Assembly (NCBI RefSeq): GCF_020882245.1
Contig: NC_083600.1
Location: forward strand, 18,786,001 to 18,850,000
DNA length: 64,000 bases
Direction: 5' to 3'
DNA from: Rhopalosiphum padi
Lineage: Eukaryota; Arthropoda; Insecta; Hemiptera; Aphididae
In this document: positions 53,301 through 64,000 of the stretch, piece after piece
Layout of the letters: every line of letters starts with the position of its first letter
How positions within the stretch are numbered: the stretch's first letter is position 1
Notes under the pieces: model-generated
Databases searched by the model: none
What the model saw: the letters and a program-made list of their open reading frames with translations, nothing else
What the model was told of the DNA's origin: nothing
Translations under genes and position numbers: made by a program

Positions 53301-56300
53301 ACTCGTAGGAGTAGGTAGTATCTTGCTTTTAAACTTTCAGCCATTTGTATTTTTTTTTTTTTTTATAGGACACTCAAAACATACATAGTTTATTTTTTTT
53401 TTTAAACTTAAACACGAATTTATATCATATGTTGAATTTTATTATGACATTTTGTGTAGACAATTTAGCACCCAATTGTGTTGGTATTCAAAAGCCAAAA
53501 ACGTGCTCAATCATTCGATTCCAAATATTCACCATAGCAACCACAATTGATTGCAATTGCGTCTTTTTCTAATCCCTAGTGATAACAACATTTACAAATA
53601 ACATCGATTTTTAATGAGATTTTCTACTTTATTTATTATTATTTTTTAAATGTTGTTTTAGATAATTCATTTTGACTATAACGAATTGAAGAAAAAAATA
53701 TAAGCATTAGTGGTTTAAGATGACTGAACCAAATGGAGTATAGACTTTATTTAATTTCTACTTTCTACCTTCTAAATTACCACGATCGTGTGCGTCCTAC
53801 AATCTTCAATCACTTTAAGTGGTCATATTGAACTAGCCAGTAGCCAGAAATGCGCGTGAGATAGAAGTAAAACTAATAATTAAATAAAATCCCATAGATA
53901 ATAAAAAAATAAATAAAAGTCGTCTAATGATTGATAAAAATCTTTTATAGATGGACATGTTATATATTATACCTACAGTCTACACTATATATAATGTGTG
54001 TGTGTGTGTATTGTTCTTAAAATTATATAGTTACGACTAAATATTAATATGAGAATACAATTTTTATTTTATTTACTCATCATCAAAATATAACCACACA
54101 AATGTTATAGGTAACTATTAATTAAAATAAATTATAAGTTATTTTAATTATTAATTACATAAGAAACATTTTTACGATGCAAATGAGTTAAAAACTACTA
54201 ACGTAAGTATCTCGAATTGAATAAGTTTTAAAAATAAATGTAGAAAATGTATAACTTACTGTGGTATAACAAAAGTAAAATATTTAAATTCATTGTACCA
54301 TCTCTTATTCTAGGTACTGTTTTTAAAAGTCTTTAAGTAGGTATATACTACATATACTATTATAATATAATATACATAAATTCTCACTAGATAATTATAA
54401 TATTTCAAAACATTATTCTCCGGGAAAATCATAATAAAGTTATATAATATCGTTTGAATATAATATTATAAAATATTAAAAATTTAATATTTGTTATATA
54501 TGATTCATAAATTACACAAATGGACATGGAATAAACTATGCTTAACTAAAATTTTTTAATAATATCCAAAATAACAATAATAACCTCTTTAGGGCAATTA
54601 CATTTTAATGAAATAAATAAATCAAACGTATTTACGCATTATATATGTTTAATACCCTTTAGTCGTTATATATAATATAAATTATATTAAATGGCTAATG
54701 TATACTAATTAAAGGTAAAACTTATCGTCCGTGCACATAAAAAAATGTTTATAAACGTACTTAAATGGTCTGTGAGGAAAGTACTATAATAAAAAAAGCG
54801 TAGGTACTTGTTATATAATATGCTCACGCGGGTGGTTTTCAAGAAAACATCTACTGACCGTTGCCGTTTATTTTGTGTATAAAAAATGGTTGGAACATTT
54901 CCCGATTTTTTTTGTATAGACACATTTAAAGTAATTTGTACGTTTGGTATGAATCCAGATTGTTATCAGCATAGGAGTATTTTTCTGTTTGTATTTTAAA
55001 TACATTATATAAGTATACAATAATATGAATTTATGTGCATTGTGTACATATAGATATGAAAGTGGATTATGTATAATATAATAATATATATATATTTATA
55101 TAGATGACCATAAAAGAAATCTATCTATCCATATATTGAGAATTGTTTTAAATAGACAATGAGACCTGCAAAAATGTGTATGTATACTTATAAATGGAGT
55201 GGGGGGGAGTAAGAAGTACCTACCGCTCGTTAATGAATTCTTAACTATAAAAACGACCACATCAAAAAGTCTGTATGTAGGTATACTTACTAAGTATTAT
55301 CTACACATCAGGTGCTTTCTATACTTAAATTGTAGTATTGCACTTGTAGTAATAACCTAAGTTCTAAACGATACATTTTAGTGTACGGTTTGAATTAATA
55401 TCCTTGAGCCATGCACTTGTTGTTTACGCATTAACATATGTAGTGAACTATACAATTGTTTTGGTTAAATCAAAAATTAATAATACACTATATATCGAAT
55501 ACACTAGATAATAAATAATTTCAGCAGTTATTATAAGTTTAAAAGTGAAAGCATATAGCATCCACATCAACCAAATCATGTCAAATACAACTTTACTTTA
55601 TTTGCGTAGGGTGTTATAAATGTTATTAACTTTTTTTTTAAACAGTTTCAAAATAAACTACATAAAAGTTAGTAGGTAGATAAAATATATTTTATCTGAT
55701 ATTAATAACAATATATTATATAGGTCAGTTCTCTTAGGAGTTGAGGAAGAGGTATAAAATAAAGACAAAATATTGTTGGCCCAAACATGACATGTGTGCT
55801 AAATCTGCTATGACCTGTAAATGAGATATATTTTTTAGAGTAAGATTTTTTTTTTTTTAATTAATCAAATTTTAATTTAAAATGTATTGAAACATAATAC
55901 ACTCTTATTTTATTAATTTATTGTTTAAATATGATTTGCAATTTTTTTGTACTATTCAATTATTTAAAAAAATAATATTTTATATTTACTAAATAATTAC
56001 AATACTTATATATTGTTTGTATTAATATAACTATACAATATTATATCTAATTATTCTATTGGTTAGGTAATGCATGAATGACAATGATTGATGACAAAAT
56101 TATGTAAAAGAAAAAATATTATTTTATTTGAAAGTATAATTTTTCACAGAAAAAAATTAAATAAATTTTTCTTGACAATAATTAATAATAAATAGCCACT
56201 GATAGCCAATTAAGTATTATTGAAAATAATTGTATTATGTATAAGTTTTATACTTAATATATAATATCCAACATGTATCTGTGTTTATTATTTTTTGTAT

Positions 56301-58780
56301 TAAAAAAAAGCTGAAAATTAAAAAGAAATTTTAAAATGTAAAACTAAAATTGTTTTTTTTTTTATTAACATAAATTTAAGTGGAATTCAAAAAAATGTAT
56401 GACCCACGATATTATTAAATTAAAAAAAGGACAGGTATATGAGATTTTATCTATTCTAATTATAGAGTTTAGATATAGATAAGGTTATAAAAAGTTAAAA
56501 AATTAAATAGATCCAAAGTTATATAGAAACTGACCTTTAAAATTGGAGTCTACAGACAAAAATTAAAAGGATATCTAAAAAAAATATTTATACTCTAGAC
56601 CAAGAAAATTAAACAAAATTAAAAATTGTACTCTACTACTGCAATATTTAACAACTAGACGTTCTTAATGAATCGCCTTGTTTATAATGACTAATAGAAG
56701 CTGTAGCAAAATGTAAATGAGCAATCATTTGTATGAAAGCATATTTTTTATGAACTGCAAACATTCAAAAAAAGTATTAAGCAGGATAAAACGTTATTTT
56801 AAATTAAAATATCTATTATCAACACATAATTAAAATTTTAAAATGAACATATAATAGTATTTCACCACTATTATATATACGTAAATACACAATATATTCT
56901 GCTCACTACCTACCCATTTAATTATTTATAAAGAATTTAAACATGTAATACAATATTAATATCATCTTTATTTATCCTATTAAACAGTGAATTAGAATAA
57001 ACCTAGTTGCAAGAAGTTTTTTAAATTTAATATATATATATAGGTACATAACAATACACGATTTTACTTTTAAACTTTAAGTTAAATTTATATTTTATGA
57101 AACTGAACATTAGTGTAATAAGTAATGATTATTTTTTCTTTACTTTTATTATTATTATTTTACTCATATTTATCAATATAGTATACTTACCCGTATACCT
57201 ATTATGAAATTTTAATAGTTTTTATATGTATATATTCATTAGGTACCTATCTATCCAATTTTATTATGCTTTTAGAACTTTACAAGATATCTTATATATT
57301 GTATATTAAATAATAAATATTAAAGTTCTCTTATATTATGCTTTTATTATTAGTTTTTAATAAGCCTATTTTCAATGAGTTTATCATTGTTGATTTAGTT
57401 GATTATCAACTAAATTAAAATATGTGTTGTTATCTCGATGAAGTATTAATAATATTTCAAGTTCTCAATTATTTTTTTTTTTTTGTCGGCTGATTATTAT
57501 AATCTCAGAGGTTCTACTTTATGATATGTCCCTAAGGTTTTAATGACACTTATTCTCAAGTACAGATTAATAATCGTTGTTTACTAATTTATTAGTGCCA
57601 CTAATATTACCTATAATTAATTCACATACTTGTAAGATTGAAATCGTATGCTGTAGTCTGAATGAAATTTTTTATGGTATTTACATATTTTTATCAGTTT
57701 CACAGTTAAATTATTTTGTATATACTATATAATATACCATACCATATTAAATTACTTATTTCAAAAAAAAAGTGCCTAGCAAAGCACATCAAAAACGGCT
57801 TTTATTCTTCTCATGGGGCACGCGTGTGTATAAATAAACAGATATAATTTAACTACATACCAGTCTGTAAAAAAAAACTCATATAAAAACTGTTTATTAT
57901 TTTTATTACTATGTATAACTACATTTGAATATATTGTGTGTTATTTAAACGGTTTGTGATAAAATAAATGTTTTCTACGTTCATTGAATGTAAATACACC
58001 AAAATATTTTTCGAATTATGTGTAAAGTGAAGTAGGTAATAAATTGTCCCCATAATCGTACGTTGTGCCCAAAATATATTATCTGTAAAAATTATTATAT
58101 TTTTGCAATTCAGAAAAATCCATAAATTTTAGAACCGATAAAGCTTTGCATAATCATTATTATACCTAAGCTTAAATACGTTTTGCAGCAGAAAGAAAAA
58201 TTAAAATTAATAATTTTACAAAAAACATTGAAACTCATATTAAATAATTAATATATAAATAATAATATAATATATTATAAATAATTATAAAGCTATTGCT
58301 ACTTTAACTGACTATGACGTACCTATATTATATAGAGGTAGTATTTTTCGAGATTTTTTTTGGAGCATAAAACGCATATTTTATAACAATAGTTTTAGTT
58401 ACCATATTTCTCAGATGTTATCATTTCGGTTAAAAATATTAAATTAATGTAGTTTAATATCTAACATATCAACAGATGGTAGCGCCGCACCGTTTCAGTT
58501 ATATTTAATAGGTTTCTAAATTCAAAAGAAACCAAATTACATTTTGTTTTGTTTTACAAATTGCCAAATTGGAATTTAATTTGAAGTAATTTAAAACATT
58601 TAATCGATAATTAATTTAGATGATCGTAAGCAAATAGTTACAAATAATTATTATGATTACGACTAGGCCGGTACCTACAAGACTTTCAATGGTCATACCT
58701 AAGGGTGTAGTGGATCAAAACCTATAGAAATGAATATGTTAAATCTTTCACCCGTAAACTAAGACACTATAAGTATTTGA

Positions 58781-59023
58781 ATCGATATTACTACACATAT
58801 TATACTAGAGAAAATATTGAATGTGTATTCGGGCACCAGATACACTGAACATTGGATGAATACCATCACCGATGAAATAAACTTCATGTTCAAAAATCCA
58901 CAGCAAACTCATCACTCATATAAGTCATAAATAAACCATACTAATCCTCTAATTATCGCTAATCTGACTTCTGAAGAAATATCTGGCAACTTTTGTCGGC
59001 GCTTAAAATATTCTTGGTGCTGA
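58781..59023 (+). pseudogene. Coding-like relic, one internal stop
   Basis: The frame is open for 49 codons (with KILNVYSGTRYTEHWMNTIT and DEINFMFKNPQQTHHSYKS), stops at 58928-58930, and continues in the same frame for 30 codons (NPLIIANLTSEEISGNFCRR) to TGA at 59021. No family is recognised and there is no splice context. It is probably a decayed gene or transposon fragment. Confidence 0.25.
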
Positions 59024-61062
59024 AATGTTTTAACATACAAGATTATATATATATATATATAAATACACACAACACTTAAAAATAAATTTATATTAATCAA
59101 ACATTACTATAATATTATAGCATCATGTAAATGTAACAGTTCAAAGTTATACAAGTGTTTTCAAGAAATAGCATCCTAACTCTAAATAACTTATATACAT
59201 ATTATTGTATTCCTTATAATTAGAGGCAGACTTATACTGACGGGAAATCCGGAATTTTCCTAATGGACTGCCTCTGGTAATGGGCAGAGATGGTCTGTTC
59301 ATTCAAATCATAATTAGAGGCATTCCTGCAATCCTGCAATCCTGCTTATGGCTATAAAGAAAAATACATTGAATAATATTGATGTTAAAAACGTTATTGA
59401 CACTATTAAAAATGAAGATGATTTATTGAGTAAAAGCTGTCAATTTTTTTAATTTAATATTATATTCTGTTTTTATAAAGTGCAAAATATGATTTATTTT
59501 GTTTAGTAAACTTTATAAATTTGAGGGCAATGAGTTTAGTAAACTTCAAAATAACTAAGAATTTATTACAAAAATATCTCTAAATTTAATATAATATACA
59601 GAATGTAAAAAATTTTATGGCCGATTAAATAGTTTTCCCGTCCTGAATTATTTTCATAATCTGCTGCTGCCTAGTGCCTATAGCTAAATAACTGTTGATA
59701 TACTTGTTGAATTATAAAATAAATAATTTATACCTATCGGCTATAATAATAATAATAAGAAAAAATGGTTGAAAACTATATTCATTTTTAAATAAACATT
59801 TGTTTGTTCTCGTTTAAATTATTTAATCACCACGGTATAGATAATAACATAAACATTTTTCGAATTTATAATATATACAATCACTAGAATCAATATTTAC
59901 TTTATACTTATTATCTTTAACATGCAAATATTATAGTATATATCATACGATTATTATATTATTTAATCAGAAATTATGACGCGTACAGTATTATTTTCCT
60001 CTACCGCGTTAATAATAATATATAAAAGAAAGTAGTGACGAAAAACTGAATATGAAAATGCGAAAAGCTATTAATAAAATATAATGTTTCTATTCTTAAC
60101 TACAGTTGACTAGTTGACTAGTAGTACGCGATTTAACACAATACAGCTGTATGGCGTTTTTAGTTTTTGTATATATTATTCACATCTAAAAAAAGAAAAA
60201 AAACCAACAAAAGGCAAAAATACGCGAGTTCGACGACTAGTTGGACTAAATAACGCGATAATCGTTAACAATTTTCAACCATCTTAAAATCACAAACTTT
60301 AAAATGTTTATCAAACACTCGACTACTAGTATTATAGGGTGTACATCACATAGGTACTTATTATACACCTTTTAAAATCTCATATGAGCACACGCTCTCT
60401 TCAGACACTCGATAATAGTATAACTTATAAATAGGTATATAAATATATTTATATGTTATACTATCGAAAACAACTATTACCATAAGTTATACGTTACAAT
60501 ATACATTTTGTTAGATATGGAAAGGAATAAATAAAATTGCCAGCCAATACAGCTTCCCCTTTTACAAACACATATTATATGGATGTCGGTCGGATGAGTA
60601 GGTGTACTCCGCAGTAGTAGGTACTTTAAATTTAAAAAAAAAGGCTTTTTTCGTAAAGATTGTGGTGTTATGGAAATGGCGACCTTATACACATTTATTA
60701 TTAAAAACACACGTACATTTATATTGATACTGAAAAAGAGAGAGAATGCGAACAAGATTCGTTGTGCAGACGATAATAATAAAGAGGCGCAGTGGCGAAA
60801 ACATTTTTTATCGATGAATTAAAAAAAAATCATTAGAAACCCGTGGGCGATCATATTATTTTGTGGCAAACCGTTATCCTCCGCTGTAGTTGCGGGGATA
60901 AAGTGAACTCATTAACCGCGGTCTTGTCATAATAATAATGATGCCCATGACGGGCTAGTAGCGAGGGGAAGTTGTTATTATATATTATAATTTATAATAT
61001 CATATAATATACCTTATACGCCCGTTGTCGAGACATTAACGAGTCATAAAACTGCGAGGAGG

Positions 61063-61079
61063 CCTGCGATGGTCGCAGG
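61063..61079. other. Perfect 7-bp hairpin CCTGCGA-TGG-TCGCAGG
   Basis: The stem CCTGCGA (61063-61069) and TCGCAGG (61073-61079) pair exactly around a three-base loop, within a GC-richer patch (about 60850-61080). No T-run follows, and no gene boundary is visible, so its role is unknown. Confidence 0.5.
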
Positions 61080-61217
61080 GTTTATATATTCCTTATTATA
61101 TATACTTGCTGCAGTTACCTACGCTCTCCTGTGTTATATATATATATATATAGAGCGTGATTAATTTATACGACGAAGCTGCATTTTTCTTTACAGACCT
61201 ATTTTAAAATTTTTTTT

Positions 61218-62164
61218 ATGGACCTGTCGAGTTTTTCCGAAGAAATTAAGTGACGAAGCAATAGAATTAATTAGTCAACAACATTTCGAGACACGACTAC
61301 AGTATACGGTCGAAATAATTAAAAACATATAAAGGTATATTCGCGTTCGAGTCGGTTATAATTCTCAGCAATTAAAAAATGCAACAAAGCGGAATACTAG
61401 AATACTTAGGTATAATCTGATCTTACTAAAATTGCTAAGATATTTCTTACAGAATACAGAGTTACAAATATATGCTCAATAAAGCAACTGAAAAAAATTA
61501 CTTATTTATAAATCTACGAAAATAATGTAAGTATCGGTCATATAATCCCAACCAAAGATAATTCTTTTGTACTTAGCTATAGATCCAACGTAAACCGATT
61601 GATCCTAAACTCCTATACAAAATATATATTAAAGAAAATATCAGCCAAATTAAACTTAACCGGATAACTATGATATGTTTATCAAACTTATACCCATACT
61701 GGATAAAGAAATGCGAAACATAAAGAGATATAAATTAGATCAATGCCAATAAATGCATAAGCCTACTAAATGAAAAACAGAAGAAAATATGAATGAATTA
61801 GACCTCACCCACTCGAGTAAAGAAAGCTGTTCACTTTTGAGGTAACAATAAGTAAATCAACAATCACGGAAAGGGTGCAAAATATTACCAAACTCCGTCT
61901 CAAATATACTTTATAAGGCCTCAATTATAAAACCAAAAAAGTAAGAAAATCTAAAAATAAAAGCCGAATATAAGGAAGAACTTTAAATATGAGCTGAATA
62001 AAAATATGAAAAATTTCGGTGTGGTGACTGATGTAAGTCACTTTAAAACTCTTAAAAATGACAAAATAGCGAGCATGATTGATGTTTTACCGACGTTTTT
62101 CAAGGGTTTTAGCATTATAGTACAGTTTCAGTTGAGCCACTCACTTATAGAGTCTCGGTTATGA
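61218..62164 (+). pseudogene. Purine-rich stretch of broken + strand coding frames
   Basis: Successive + frames look protein-like. ATG 61218 gives MDLSSFSEEIK, and shifting frame at 61249 gives SDEAIELISQQHFETRLQYT to a stop at 61330. From 61669, YDMFIKLIPILDKEMRNIKR and, after stops, ENMNELDLTHSSKESCSLLR share one frame. From ATG 62006 a 52-codon frame contains FGVVTDVSHFKTLKNDKIAS and MIDVLPTFFKGFSI. The + strand is clearly A-rich here, unlike the neighbours, which fits an old sense strand. No family is recognised; decay is evident from repeated stops and shifts. Confidence 0.3.
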
Positions 62165-63502
62165 TTTTCTAAAAGCCAAATTGCCTTATTTAAATAGAAC
62201 AGGTGGTTAGGTTCAAACAAAGCCGGGTAAATTTAATTACCTCTAATAAAATATAAAGGAAGCTAAATGGACCACACAAGGGCAATGATGAAGGCTAACA
62301 GATTGACTGTGTAATCTTGATGTCCGGCTTTAGATATAGATTCTTTATTATATTATTACTTGTTATATTTTCAGTTTTGTATTTTTTAGTTTTTCTACAA
62401 TTTTAAAATTATATTTCCATTATGTTAATTATAGTTTTCCGCCCTTCAATTTGTTTCACCAATATTACGCTATATGAAAAAAAAAACAAAAATAATATCA
62501 TCTGCTATAAAAATTAAAGCAATTAAGACATATATCTTTTTAAGATACCTATTTACTTGTCCATTGTATTGCATTTTGTGGCGGAAAAGGAAATTGTTTT
62601 TTTTCCGCACAAAAGAGAAAACGTTTGTTTTGGCGTGGAAAAAATAATGTTGCGATGATATCTATAGTTCGGTGGAAGAGGGAAAAAGCTTATTTTAGCG
62701 GATAAAAGAATCACTTCCAGTAATTCGTTTTTTTTTTTTAATAATAATATAAACCAGGAAAAAATGGTAAAATGTACACGATCTACCTTGTACAGTTAGA
62801 TTACTATATATTTATTACATTTATATGTTACAACCTACGCGTATAGGCTAGCTTTCTGTACTGCGCATCATTTCAGTGCGCAGGTATATACGAGATGAAT
62901 AAATAAGATAAGTATATCTAATTCGAACAAGGCAGTTACTATCAAGTGGGTTAATTTTTTTAACTGTCATACTAACTATTTCTGTCGTATTCAATTTTCA
63001 ATCGCTTTCATTATAAATTAATTACCTTTGCATACACAGTACGTGTGCACTCGCTACTCACTCATATGATTATATGAACATTATAATCATTATATTATAC
63101 ATCTTATAATATTAATATATTATGTATAATATGTATACAAATTAATAAATGTTATTTTTGTTTTTATATATTTAACCTATATATGTAAGATATGATATAA
63201 GTCCCATGTTTTATGTCGATTATAATACAATACTTAAACATAACGTAACCAATCGGTGTACCATCAATAATATACCGCGCTATAATCTCATTAGTCTTGC
63301 GTCGCTCAATTGGTATACGATCTATTAATACTAATACTATAATAACAGTACATACTATATTATTATGAAATTAATAACAAAATCATCGTTGAAATATTAT
63401 CAATAATCTACAGTTTATATACTACAGTGACAGAGGCGTGCGAATAAGAGGATAACAGTATATAGATATACCCCGGGCCCTTGCGCAGTGAGTAATTTAG
63501 CT

Positions 63503-63664
63503 CAGTGCTTCTCAAACTTTTTTTTCGTGGGGCCCCCTAAATTTAATGTGAAACTGTCAAGACTTAAGGCCCCCTTAATCAAAACCATTAATTATTTTTT
63601 GGACTACCAGGATTAAGTTAGATTTATATTATATATTTCGCGGTCCCCGGTTTGAGAAGCACTG
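63503..63664. mobile_element. hAT-like MITE with perfect TIRs and 8-bp target duplication
   Basis: The left end CAGTGCTTCTCAAAC is the exact inverse complement of the right end GTTTGAGAAGCACTG. The flanking 8-mers are identical: atttagct at 63495-63502 and at 63665-63672. The 162-bp body contains runs of C and G (ggggccccc, ggccccc) typical of such short hAT relatives and no open frame. The intact ends and duplication suggest fairly recent insertion compared with other elements here. Confidence 0.85.
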
Positions 63665-64000
63665 ATTTAGCTCACCGCTTCTCAAAATCCATCAATTTGT
63701 ACATAGCTCTACATAGGTAAACCTACTGCATAGACAGTTTTTAATTTATTATTCAATTTATTCAAATAGTTAATAAACCTATAGTATAACGAGTTTACAA
63801 AATAATGTCAATATAAAAAACGTTTTGGTCCGTCTTCGGATAGACAAAATGACTTTACACGACATTATACACATATTATGCATGGACAGCTATAATACCT
63901 CCTATGCCTACATACTACAATAATGTAACTACAATACTTATAATAATATACTATAATATTTATTAATATCAAAAACAATATTAACAACAATATACAATTT

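Larger units (their letters stand above)
48797..64000 (+). other. Receptor intron 2 (start) and downstream DNA; TM6/TM7 exon not found
   Basis: The sequence after the GTAC donor carries no open stretch with a TM6 CWxP-like or TM7 NPxxY-like signature on the + strand. The last exon or exons therefore probably lie beyond 64000, making this intron at least 15.2 kb. The first 300 bases (to about 49105) are CpG-richer and include an 84-codon open frame rich in Lys and Arg that I do not treat as a gene. Stretches 49106-49700, 50303-58780, 59024-61060 and 62165-63502 are AT-rich with no recognised gene. Confidence 0.6.

Noticed and set aside
59220..59690. Possible hAT-like remnant (gacgggaaa ... tttcccgtc)
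   Set aside because: The inverted ends are only nine bases, off the expected CAG terminus, and no target duplication was found.
1..64000. CRISPR arrays, bacterial operons, attachment sites or origins
   Set aside because: No regularly spaced repeats or prokaryotic gene layout; the window is animal nuclear DNA.

Overview
The window looks like nuclear DNA of an insect, most likely an aphid. It is very AT-rich and intron-dominated, with the short motifs 'taggta' and 'taccta' scattered throughout. The only clear gene is an animal rhodopsin-class (class A) receptor whose short, GC-richer exons are separated by about 19.4 kb. There are no bacterial operons, ribosome binding sites, CRISPR arrays, rRNA or recognisable tRNA genes. 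The aphid assignment is inference from composition and repeat style; no barcode gene is present.

The receptor gene is on the + strand. Exon A (coding 28657-28987, acceptor at 28650) encodes a short N-terminus, TM1, TM2 and the start of TM3. Intron 1 (28988-48425) splits a codon inside TM3. Exon B (48426-48796) encodes the rest of TM3 with its ERY motif, then TM4, TM5 and the start of intracellular loop 3. The join is phase 1 and gives a continuous 234-residue reading frame. TM6, TM7 and the tail were not found in the 15.2 kb after exon B, so the gene runs off the right edge. The protein resembles invertebrate neuropeptide receptors of the FMRFamide/TRH-like group. It lacks the usual TM3 (3.25) and extracellular loop 2 cysteines and the TM4 tryptophan.

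Region by region: 1-28650 is AT-rich DNA with GC-richer patches (about 1620-2010 and 12840-14110), a 31-bp palindrome around a TATA-like sequence, an imperfect tandem duplication, some terminal-inverted-repeat elements, and two frameshifted coding relics (24199-24433 and 27566-27960). Intron 1 holds an unidentified 142-codon minus-strand open frame (30068-30496), two Helitron-like elements flanking a hAT-like MITE (33617-34560), an iterated repeat module (35600-36760, again at 47730-48235), a GC-rich patch with a Z-DNA-prone tract (37180-38170), an antisense coding-like relic (40685-40902), and a foldback element with arms of about 150 bp (43208-43858). The sequence after exon B holds a pogo-like element (49702-50302), two coding-like relics (58781-59023 and 61218-62164), and a hAT-like MITE with a perfect 8-bp target duplication (63503-63664).

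Only one gene is intact enough to read, so nothing can be said about genes acting together. The most useful observations are the atypical receptor, the foldback element, and the gene-like open frames that lack a usable start.
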